Shown piece by piece: positions 9,661 to 16,910 of a DNA stretch of 64,000 nt. Source of the stretch: JBFMFR01 sp040752025 (GTDB taxonomy: Bacteria > Chloroflexota > Anaerolineae > Anaerolineales > UBA4823). Numbering within the stretch: position 1 is the stretch's first letter; each line of letters opens with the position of its first letter. The DNA lies in the NCBI GenBank assembly GCA_040752025.1, contig JBFMFR010000022.1, positions 1 through 64,000 on the forward strand. Direction: 5' to 3'. Under the pieces are notes generated by a model that was given only the letters and a program-made list of their open reading frames with translations, was not told where the DNA came from and searched no databases. A program made the translations under genes and the position numbers.

Positions 9661-10920
9661 ATGTTTGAAAAGTTTAACCCAGGCACGATCAAGAAGACCT
9701 TTCAAGAATTTCCGCTCAAGTTTTGGGTGCTGGTAGCGGCCACATTTATCGATATGATCGGCGGGACGCTGATCTTCCCGTTCTTCGCACTGTACGTCAC
9801 GCAGAAGTTCAGCGTTGGCATGACGCAAGCCGGGGTATTGCTGGCAACTTTTTCGGGTTTCGGCCTGCTGGGCAGTATGATCGGCGGGGCGCTGACGGAT
9901 AAATTTGGCCGCAAGGGGATGGTGTTGTTTGGGCTGGTCTTCAGCGCTTTGAGCAGTCTGGCGATGGGCCTGGTGAACCAGATCGCAGTCTTTTACCCGC
10001 TGGCGATGTTCGTGGGTTTCCTGTCCAATATCGCCGGCCCGGCGCGCCAGGCCATGGTGGCAGATCTGCTGCCCGAGGAGAAGCGCACCGAGGGGTTCGG
10101 GATTTTGCGCGTCTCGGGCAACCTGGCCTGGATCATGGGGCCTACGATTGGCGGGTTCGTGGCTTCGCACTCCTACCTGCTTTTGTTCATCCTGGATGCG
10201 GTTGCCAGCCTGATCACAGCCAGCATTGTGCTCAAGTTGATTCCCGAAACCCGGCCCATGCCCAAAGAAGGCCAGCAGGGCGAGTCGCTCCTGCAAACTA
10301 TGCTCGGTTACCGGGTGGTGTTGGCCGACCGGGTGTACATCGCCTTCCTGGTGGTTTCAATCCTGATGCTGGTGGTTTACAACCAGATGTACAACTCGCT
10401 CTCGGTATATTTGCGCGATGTGCACGGCATTCCCACCCAGGGCTACGGGTTTTTGTTGAGCCTGGATGCGGCGATCGTTGTGCTGTTCCAGTTCTGGGTC
10501 ACCCGGCGCATCAAAGATTGGCCGCCGATGTTGATGATGGCCCTGGGAACGGCGTTTTACCTGGTAGGCTTTTCGATGTATGGCTTCGTATCCACCTACG
10601 CGCTGTTCGTGGTCGCCATCATTTTGATCACCATCGGGGAAATGATCGTGGTGCCGGTGGGGCAGGGGCTGGCAGCTAATTTCGCTCCGGCAGATATGCG
10701 CGGGCGCTACATGGCCTTTTTCGGCCTTTCGTGGTCGATCCCTTCGATGATTGGTCCCTGGGCCGCCGGCCTGATCCTGGATAACTACAACCCCAACTGG
10801 CTGTGGTACGCTGCAGGAATCGTGTCCTTCATCGCGGTGATGGGCTTCCTGTGGTTGTATTCCATCACCCGAGAGCGCTTTGCAGTTGTCGCCCAAGAAG
10901 CGCTGGCGGGTGCAGATTAG
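9661..10920 (+). CDS. MFS transporter
   Basis: 419 residues with about twelve hydrophobic segments. The loop between helices 2 and 3 has GGALTDKFGRKGMV, the MFS motif A. The length and layout fit the drug:H+ antiporter or sugar-exporter type, but the substrate cannot be predicted. AAGGAG precedes the ATG by a good distance. The gene is monocistronic and converges with the HExxH lipoprotein gene with only six bases between the stops. Confidence 0.88.
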   Translation: MFEKFNPGTIKKTFQEFPLKFWVLVAATFIDMIGGTLIFPFFALYVTQKFSVGMTQAGVLLATFSGFGLLGSMIGGALTDKFGRKGMVLFGLVFSALSSLAMGLVNQIAVFYPLAMFVGFLSNIAGPARQAMVADLLPEEKRTEGFGILRVSGNLAWIMGPTIGGFVASHSYLLLFILDAVASLITASIVLKLIPETRPMPKEGQQGESLLQTMLGYRVVLADRVYIAFLVVSILMLVVYNQMYNSLSVYLRDVHGIPTQGYGFLLSLDAAIVVLFQFWVTRRIKDWPPMLMMALGTAFYLVGFSMYGFVSTYALFVVAIILITIGEMIVVPVGQGLAANFAPADMRGRYMAFFGLSWSIPSMIGPWAAGLILDNYNPNWLWYAAGIVSFIAVMGFLWLYSITRERFAVVAQEALAGAD

Positions 10921-10926
10921 CAGGCT

Positions 10927-12303
10927 TCAATCCAGGCAGTTGGTCAGCAGCTTGATGTTCGAGCGGCTGGTGCGGATCAAATCTTCCATCCAACTGACGA
11001 TCTTAGCCTGGTTGAAGTGATTGAGCACCCACAGCGAAACATGATAGGCGCCAATCTTTCCGGTTTTGGCGGCTGAAACCAGTTCTTCGGCGCTCCAATA
11101 GTAGAAGTTCGCCGGGATAGTGCCATCGCCGGTCTCTCTGCGCAGCCGGTTTTCCATATTGTCGCATCCCGGCGACTGCCCTTGCCAGATATGGGTCGCT
11201 TCGTGGGCGATACTGGCGGCGGTGTCGTATTTGTTGTTGAACAGGTTCCGGGTGTACAGGATAATGATGCCCTGGCGAGGTGTGCCGCCCAGGGGCAAGG
11301 CCATGGCCGCGGCGAAGGGGTGCGGCTCGCGCGTGATGATATACTCCACATCGTTCCCGGAGGCGAACACTTCGGGTTTCATGCTGGACAGGCTTTCACG
11401 GTTGTACAACTCCAGCGTAGACATGAGCAGCAGAATTTGGTTGTAGGTCAGTGTTTCGATGGCGTAGAAGCCCGAGTTGATTTCGGGAATGTTGATGATG
11501 TAACGTGGATAGATCGAATTTTTCCAGGAGAAGGTCTGGAAGTTATTCTCATCCAGGATTTTCTTGAAAGTGGCTTCCCGGTTGCTGCTTTCGTTTAACT
11601 TGCGGCCGTTGGCCTTCACCAGCCATTCGCCTTTGTCGTTGAAATATTCGACCATCAAACCATCTGAGCTGATGTGCTGGCGCAGTCCTTCGATCTCAGG
11701 AGCCAGAGTCAGGCCTGTGCGCTTACCGGCGCGATCGTAGACGATCAGGAACAGGCGCTCTGAGCGGCCTGCTTGCGAGGTTGCCAGGTCGATAGCATAA
11801 GGAACGGGGCGTGTCTGGCCGTCTCCATCCTCGAATTCCCTGGCTTTCAGGGCAGGTTGGGCGTCTGCCGGGTTTACGCCAGCCTGGATGAGCGCGTAAT
11901 CTTTATCCCATAGCTCCAGGAAGGCATCGATCTTGTCCAACTCTGCCTCGCCGGGCATGTCCAGGCCATTGACAAACGCTTCCCAACCAGCGCTGCGCTC
12001 GGGCGAGAGCCCTTCCAGCGGCCAGTATTCGGAGGCCACTACTGCCAGGAGCGCAGCCCGCAAGGTTTGTTCCCTGGGTACAGGCGAAGGTGTGGGTGAG
12101 GCGGTCTGCGTGGCGGTGGGTTGTGGGGTAGCCGAGGCCGCGGGCGTGTTGCTGGGCTGGGGTTCTGGAGTGTTCGTGGGGGAGGCAGGGACCAGCGTGG
12201 CAGAGGCGGCCGGCTGGCTGGGGGCAGCCTGGGGAATCGATAACCCCTGGCAGGCGCTTAGAATTAGACTGAGCAGAATCGTGATCTTGAGAATACGCTT
12301 CAT
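10927..12303 (-). CDS. Lipoprotein with HExxH metallopeptidase-like motif
   Basis: 458 residues. The signal peptide ends in a lipobox LILSAC, then comes a Thr/Pro/Ser-rich linker of about 60 residues and a large domain. Near residue 370 is AASIAHEATHIWQG, an HExxH zinc-binding motif, followed about 35 residues later by a WSAEELVSAA segment whose Glu could be a third ligand. This suggests a surface zinc peptidase, but no named family was recognised. It sits 15 bases downstream of manA and is probably in the same transcript. Confidence 0.6.
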   Translation of the reverse strand: MKRILKITILLSLILSACQGLSIPQAAPSQPAASATLVPASPTNTPEPQPSNTPAASATPQPTATQTASPTPSPVPREQTLRAALLAVVASEYWPLEGLSPERSAGWEAFVNGLDMPGEAELDKIDAFLELWDKDYALIQAGVNPADAQPALKAREFEDGDGQTRPVPYAIDLATSQAGRSERLFLIVYDRAGKRTGLTLAPEIEGLRQHISSDGLMVEYFNDKGEWLVKANGRKLNESSNREATFKKILDENNFQTFSWKNSIYPRYIINIPEINSGFYAIETLTYNQILLLMSTLELYNRESLSSMKPEVFASGNDVEYIITREPHPFAAAMALPLGGTPRQGIIILYTRNLFNNKYDTAASIAHEATHIWQGQSPGCDNMENRLRRETGDGTIPANFYYWSAEELVSAAKTGKIGAYHVSLWVLNHFNQAKIVSWMEDLIRTSRSNIKLLTNCLD

Positions 12304-12318
12304 CGTTATCTACCTGTT

Positions 12319-13569
12319 CTAGGGTACGTTTACCTTGAAAATGACTGATTCCTGAATGGCGTGCAGCCGGAAAGTTTCGAGCAATGCGGGGATGAAAACT
12401 GCCTGCCCTGGTTGGAAGGTTTCGCTGTGCGCCAGGCCGTCCTCCTGCCATTGCACCTGCAGCTTGCCTGTGGTGACCAGCAAGATGGCGAGGCCGTCAT
12501 CGCTGCGTTCTGTTCGTTCGACATCTGGCTTTAGATGATAGCAAGTGAGACGAAACTCCTGCGCGGGTGTGGTGTAGATTACCTGTTCAGCCTGAGGCTG
12601 GCCGGGCAATAAGTGCACCGCGCTCAGCTCGTCGGGCACAGCCAGGATTTCGAGCAGCGCTGGGGCATCTTTGAATTTCGGCGTCAGCCCCACGCGTACC
12701 ACGTTATCGGAGTTCGCCATGCACTCGACGATGTTGCCTTTCAAGTAGGCGTGTGGCACGCCTGCCGGGGTATATAAGCCCTGGCCTGCTTGCAGCGTGA
12801 CCCGGTTGAGCAGAAAAATCGCCAACAGGCCAACATCAGGATCAGGATATTGTTCCCGTAGGGATAGGAATAACCGCTCTTCCGGTTCCAGGTCGGTCGG
12901 GGCAGATCGGTCGAAGCGCCTGGCAAGCCGGGCCAGGGTCGCCTGAAGTTCAGCCTGCGCCGAAATTGAGCGTTGGATCAGGGTGCGGAACGCCTGGCTG
13001 GAAAAGTCACGCTGCCGGGCAGTCGAGCTTTGGGCCCAGGGGATCAGGCCGAATATGTCCGGTCCGAGAAACGCGGCAATTTCCGGATAATGCTCCAGGG
13101 TTTCAACCATCCTGGAAAAGGGCTTGACGCCGGTCAGGGCGCTGAGTGTATCCAGGGCGATGGCGATCTCTGGTTTGTGATTGTCATCCGGGTAATGCTC
13201 AGGGTCGTTGGCGTGCAGCCGCCCAGCCTGCGATTTGTCTGGGTGCGCCTGGATCGAGAGAGCCTCTCCCGCAGAAAGCACTTTGAACAGGAAAGGCAGT
13301 TTGCCAGCGAAACGCCGGGCGATGCGCTCCCCCAGGGCGGCTTGTGGATGTGCGGCGATCCAGGCTGGCAAAGGAACGGGCTGGTCGCCGCTCAAAACCT
13401 GGGAAGGCGCGTTGGGGTGAGTGCCCATCCATAACTCGGCGTAGGGCAGCCCGGGTTGGGCTTTGACCCCCAGCAGTTTTGCGATGAAAGCTTCTTCGTC
13501 GCGTGTTCCCCAGGCGTAATGTTGTACCGGGTTCTGTAATAGATAGGGTCGCGGCTGGACACTAAGCAT
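12319..13569 (-). CDS. manA: Mannose-6-phosphate isomerase, class I
   Basis: 416 residues. The QAHPDKSQAGRLHAND motif around residue 107 supplies zinc ligands and GNIVECMANSDNVVRVGLTPK is the class I signature near residue 270; a C-terminal cupin follows. It interconverts mannose-6-phosphate and fructose-6-phosphate, feeding mannose into glycolysis or GDP-mannose formation. The length is normal. It is the first gene of a pair with the HExxH lipoprotein. Confidence 0.93.
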   Translation of the reverse strand: MLSVQPRPYLLQNPVQHYAWGTRDEEAFIAKLLGVKAQPGLPYAELWMGTHPNAPSQVLSGDQPVPLPAWIAAHPQAALGERIARRFAGKLPFLFKVLSAGEALSIQAHPDKSQAGRLHANDPEHYPDDNHKPEIAIALDTLSALTGVKPFSRMVETLEHYPEIAAFLGPDIFGLIPWAQSSTARQRDFSSQAFRTLIQRSISAQAELQATLARLARRFDRSAPTDLEPEERLFLSLREQYPDPDVGLLAIFLLNRVTLQAGQGLYTPAGVPHAYLKGNIVECMANSDNVVRVGLTPKFKDAPALLEILAVPDELSAVHLLPGQPQAEQVIYTTPAQEFRLTCYHLKPDVERTERSDDGLAILLVTTGKLQVQWQEDGLAHSETFQPGQAVFIPALLETFRLHAIQESVIFKVNVP

Positions 13570-13636
13570 GTTCTTCGCGGTTGAATGAGCTTGAGAGCAG
13601 GTTTACCTGTGTCACTCGGCTGTCCCCAGGTGTAAG

Positions 13637-13676
13637 GGATACTGTTCGCCGCAGCGCTTTCCGGCGGACGGTATCC
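13637..13676. repeat. Interrupted hairpin downstream of the bacterioferritin remnant
   Basis: GGATAC (13637-13642) pairs with GTATCC (13671-13676) and CGCCG (13647-13651) pairs with CGGCG (13662-13666), giving a symmetrical two-part stem with an internal loop. There is no T-run, so it is not a clear terminator. It may be a remnant 3' element of the dead gene or a leader hairpin for manA. Confidence 0.4.
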
Positions 13677-13696
13677 GCTTGATGGCAGCAGATGGT

Positions 13697-13858
13697 TTAT
13701 TCGACCTGCTGAGAAAGGTAGATTTGCAGCCCCATCTGGTTGATGCCGAACATCCAGTTGGCGCACATCTCTGAATGCACCATGTATGGGTTAATCGCAG
13801 TCAGTTCATCTGCGAGCAGTGCGTTCAATTTTTCGATGATTTTTTCGTTTCCTTTCGT
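13697..13858 (-). pseudogene. bfr: Bacterioferritin remnant with internal deletion and lost start codon
   Basis: Reading the minus strand from 13858 gives KGNEKIIEKLNALLADELTA and then MVHSEMCANW, a near-perfect bacterioferritin N-terminus (helix A). About 36 residues in, it jumps in frame to MGLQIYLSQQVE and a TAA, which matches a bacterioferritin C-terminal helix. Only 53 codons remain of the usual 155-160, so most of the four-helix bundle, including most ferroxidase ligands, is gone. The codon where ATG should be, five bases after an intact AGGAGG, is ACG. The gene is therefore dead twice over. The rest of the 13570-13891 gap holds only the hairpin at 13637-13676. Confidence 0.85.
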
Positions 13859-13891
13859 ATCTACCTCCTGTCAATAGTTTAGCATAAATCC

Positions 13892-14464
13892 CTATTGGCC
13901 GGGATTTTCTTTGAGCCTGGCCGCATATTTTTGCCGGAATTTGGCGACTTTAGGAGCAACCACCACCTGGCAGTAGCCCTGGTAGGGGTTGTTCTTGAAG
14001 TACTCCTGGTGATAATCTTCGGCTGGATAGAAAGCCTGGAAGGCGGTTACTTCAGTGACAAACGGCTTGGGCCAGATGCCCTGCGCTTCCAGGTCTTGAA
14101 TTACCTGCTCTGCCACGGCTTTTTGCTGTTCATTATGATAGAAGATTGCTGAACGATATTGCGTGCCCACATCAGCACCCTGGCGATTCAGGGTTGTTGG
14201 ATCGTGGAGGCTGAAGAAAACCTCCAAAATTTCCCGGAAGGTGATTACCTGAGGGTCGAAAGTGACCTGGATAACCTCGGCGTGCCCGGTGTTACCGCTG
14301 CAAACCTGTTGGTACGTGGGGTGGGGCAGCGCGCCGCCAGAATAACCAGACACTACATCCAGCACACCTTGCAAATCATCGAATACAGCTTCCAGGCACC
14401 AAAAGCATCCACCAGCGATTGTGGCGACTTCTACGCGATCTCGTGAAGCTCCTGTATCTAACAT
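13892..14464 (-). CDS. msrA: Peptide-methionine (S)-S-oxide reductase MsrA
   Basis: 190 residues with the catalytic GGCFWCLEAVF motif at residues 18-28, YSGGALPHPTYQQVCSG and the YHQEYFKNNP segment, all diagnostic of MsrA. It reduces methionine-S-sulfoxide in proteins or free methionine, using thioredoxin for regeneration. The second catalytic-region residue is Cys (CFWC), as in most MsrA proteins. No MsrB domain is fused. It is transcribed alone, downstream of a small membrane-protein gene. Confidence 0.95.
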   Translation of the reverse strand: MLDTGASRDRVEVATIAGGCFWCLEAVFDDLQGVLDVVSGYSGGALPHPTYQQVCSGNTGHAEVIQVTFDPQVITFREILEVFFSLHDPTTLNRQGADVGTQYRSAIFYHNEQQKAVAEQVIQDLEAQGIWPKPFVTEVTAFQAFYPAEDYHQEYFKNNPYQGYCQVVVAPKVAKFRQKYAARLKENPGQ

Positions 14465-14566
14465 TTTGTTCTCTTACCTCGATGGCTACCGTTAATGCGC
14501 ACGGGCCTGGGAGAACCTGGCCCAGCCAGTTGATTGTATCACGGGTTGATAAAGAATCGCAACAGC

Positions 14567-14599
14567 GGGCGACAGGCGCGTAAACCGGCCTGTTCGCCC
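14567..14599 (-). terminator. Possible terminator hairpin of the small membrane-protein gene
   Basis: GGGCGACAGGC (14567-14577) faces GCCTGTTCGCCC (14588-14599), a stem with a single bulged base and a ten-base loop. On the minus strand it is followed by a weak T-containing stretch (GATTCTTTATC). It lies 55 bases past the stop of the small membrane-protein gene. Nothing else was recognised between 14465 and 14653. Confidence 0.4.
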
Positions 14600-14653
14600 G
14601 AAGTTATTGCGGTAAGCAAAATATGTGATTATGTGTAAAGCGAGCGACTTGGA

Positions 14654-14869
14654 TCAGGCTTTGCGATCCAGGTACCATTTATATCCAAAAAAGGTCGCTA
14701 CGCAGGCCGCGGCGGCGATGCCCATAGCCAACCAGTAGAAAGGCTCTCGCAAGATCAAGAGCCCGGTGCCGATCACAGCGCCAGCGAAGAGGGTGGCGGC
14801 TACAAAGATGATTAGGAAAGTACCAAACATCCAGAAACGCATCAATCGAAGCATTTTATCTTTATCCAT
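14654..14869 (-). CDS. Small two-helix membrane protein
   Basis: 71 residues from the ATG at 14869, which has an AGGAGG just upstream. Two hydrophobic helices (about 14-36 and 41-60) are joined by a short loop and end in a basic YKWYLDRKA tail. No family was recognised. It sits upstream of msrA on the same strand but is separated from it by nearly 190 bases and a hairpin. Confidence 0.6.
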   Translation of the reverse strand: MDKDKMLRLMRFWMFGTFLIIFVAATLFAGAVIGTGLLILREPFYWLAMGIAAAACVATFFGYKWYLDRKA

Positions 14870-14929
14870 GATCGTCCTCCTGGTTTGAATGGATTTGATC
14901 GCATTTGCCACACTAAAGAAAATTATAGC

Positions 14930-15129
14930 ATAGATCGCTAAATGCGAACAAACACTTCAGGAGAAATTGGGTATGAATTGCATTTATAACCAACGCTTAT
15001 CTTGTATCATAAGTAAATTTGATAAGTAAATGTTATTTTTGTCACTGGTAATAATTGACAAAACTTATATAATCCCTTGTTGGTGAAATTAGTAACAATC
15101 TAGAAAAGTAACATGGTCCAATTAACCAA
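14930..15129 (+). promoter_or_regulatory. AT-rich upstream region of the cytochrome gene
   Basis: Roughly 200 bases that are clearly AT-rich against a GC-rich background. They contain a TATAAT at 15068-15073 preceded by AT-rich sequence; no good -35 hexamer is at 17 bases. TTGACA at 15055-15060 is too close to pair with that -10. The cytochrome ATG at 15130 lacks a strong ribosome-binding site. The composition suggests a promoter with regulator binding, but no operator could be named. Confidence 0.4.
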
Positions 15130-16719
15130 ATGAAATCACCGAAAATCCTCCCCTTAGTTTTGCTGTTGTTTGTGGCGTTGCTGGCAGTTGCTTGTTCGCA
15201 GCAGGCCACGCCGGCGCAGCCTCCAACCGAAACGGTAAACAGCGCGCCCACCGCCGAGGCGATTTTGCAAACGCCCACAGAAGCGGTCTTGCCAACCGGC
15301 GAGCCCACCGAAGCGCCTGCCCCAACCAAAAGCGCCGATTTGGTGGACTACTGCCTGGAATGCCATATAGACAAACAGGCGCTGATCGATAACGCCAGGC
15401 CTGAAGAAGAGGTGATCAGCGAAAACGAAGGGGCTGGCTGAGGCGGTTCAGTGGCTCCGTTGGAGCCATGGGAGAAAGTCCTGGTCGACGCCGAAGCCTT
15501 TCCTCAGACGGTTCATGGTCAGATTGCCTGTACTCAGTGTCACGGTGGTCAGCAGAATGCGGATAAAGAAACAGCCCACACTGGCGTCATCGCACGACCG
15601 TCCGATGACCCCAAGGTATGTGGGATGTGCCATCCCCAGCAGGCCAAGCAGGCTCCAGAGAACCTGCATTTCAACCAGCAAGGTTACTGGACGGTGCTGA
15701 CTGCCCGCGGCGCCGATGCAAACGATCCTCACATGCAGGAAATGTTTGGCAACCACTGCGCCAGTTGTCACACAAGCTGCGGTGATTGTCACGTCAGCCA
15801 GCCAGCGTCGGTAGAGGGCGGTTTCATCGAGGGGCATTTATTCAAGAAGACCCCTTCAATGACGCGCAACTGCACGGCCTGTCACGGCAGCCGGGTCGGA
15901 AACGAATACCTGGGTAAGAATGAAGGTGTATTGGCGGATGTGCATTTCCGGCAGGCGCGCATGAAATGCACCGACTGCCATAACGCAGATGCCATGCACG
16001 GCATGACGGCCGAGGGCCAGCCTGCACCGGAGCATCGCTATGATGGTCCTCAGTCGCCATTGTGCACCGATTGCCACCCCCAGGTGGGCGCTCAAGACGA
16101 CTCGAACCAGATGCACACGGTGCACGGCGACAAGCTGGCTTGCCAGGTATGCCATTCGGTCAGTTATTCCAGTTGTGATGGCTGTCACGTGGCGATCAGT
16201 GAAAAGACGGGCAAACCCTTCTTTGCAACGGAAGGCACTTATCTGAGCTTCGCTATTGGACTCAACCCGCGTCAGGATGAATACCGGCCCTACGAATACG
16301 TTTTGCTGCGGCATGTGCCCATTTCCCCGGACAGCTTTTCGTATTATGGCGATAACTTGCTGCCCAATTTCGACGCCTCCCCGACCTGGGTGTATGCCAC
16401 GCCGCACAATATCCAGCGCAACACGCCCCAAAACGAATCTTGCGAAGCCTGTCACGGCCATGCAGAGTTGTTCCTGACCGAAGAAAAAGTTGCCGAAAGC
16501 GAATTAGCCGCCAACCTGGCTGTAATCGTGCAAGCTCTGCCCGGCCAGGGTGGTAGTGGCGGCGGACAGGGCCTGGCGCCCGCGCTGCCTGCTAACCATG
16601 CAGGGACGCAGTACTGCGTGGTGTGCCATATTGCCCTGAGCGACCCGGCTTATCCAGCCAGCCACACCACCTACGAAGATACGTTGTGCACCAATTGTCA
16701 CGCGCAGCCTGAGCCATAG
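15130..16719 (+). CDS. Thirteen-haem c-type cytochrome lipoprotein, probable selenoprotein
   Basis: The reading frame runs from the ATG at 15130 to the TAG at 16717-16719 with one in-frame TGA at 15439-15441 (codon 104 of 529). The part before it has a lipobox LLAVAC, a Thr/Pro-rich linker and one CxxCH (CLECH); the part after has twelve more CxxCH motifs. Thirteen covalent haems on a lipid anchor point to electron transfer at the cell surface. The sequence continues without frameshift across the TGA (NEGAG-U-GGSVAPLEPW), and a perfect 7-bp hairpin with a GUU loop starts ten bases after it, as in bacterial SECIS elements. The alternative is a Trp-to-stop nonsense mutation. No electron donor or acceptor gene adjoins it except the rhodanese lipoprotein. 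Confidence 0.75.
15452..15468 (+). promoter_or_regulatory. Putative bacterial SECIS hairpin
   Basis: TGGCTCC (15452-15458) and GGAGCCA (15462-15468) form a perfect 7-bp stem around the triloop GTT. Seventeen bases separate the TGA from the loop, within the 16-37 range described for bacterial SECIS elements, and G is the first loop base as required. A G-U pair (15451/15469) can extend the stem. The bulged U of the E. coli fdhF element is absent. SelB binding is inferred, not seen. Confidence 0.65.
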
Positions 16720-16742
16720 GCGTGACGTTCTAATGGGTCATT

Positions 16743-16817
16743 ACGGACAAGGCGAACAAACTTGAACGTCGCTGCCAGCAAGGTTGAAGCACCGCTGAAG
16801 ACCTTCGCCTTGTCCGT
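16743..16817. repeat. 14-bp perfect inverted repeat
   Basis: ACGGACAAGGCGAA at 16743-16756 is the exact reverse complement of TTCGCCTTGTCCGT at 16804-16817, with 47 bases between. It lies 24 bases past the cytochrome stop. It could be a long-looped terminator, an mRNA-stabilising hairpin, or the ends of a miniature element; no flanking duplication was seen. Confidence 0.55.
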
Positions 16818-16834
16818 TTGACGAACTTGTGAAG

Positions 16835-16873
16835 AACCCACAGCCGCCTTACAAAACGCTGTTGCTGTGGGTT
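16835..16873 (+). repeat. 10-bp inverted repeat upstream of the rhodanese gene
   Basis: AACCCACAGC (16835-16844) pairs with GCTGTGGGTT (16864-16873) around a 19-base loop, ending 37 bases before the rhodanese ATG. There is no T-run after it, so an operator or leader hairpin is as likely as a terminator. Confidence 0.45.
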
Positions 16874-16910
16874 GTGTATCCTGATGAATAAAACTGGAGA
16901 GGTGAAAGAG

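Noticed and set aside
15130..15450. Cytochrome as two separate genes, a short lipoprotein and a cytochrome starting with GTG at 15451
   Set aside because: The second part would have no signal peptide, which a c-type cytochrome needs for haem attachment, and both parts share one frame around a SECIS-like hairpin.
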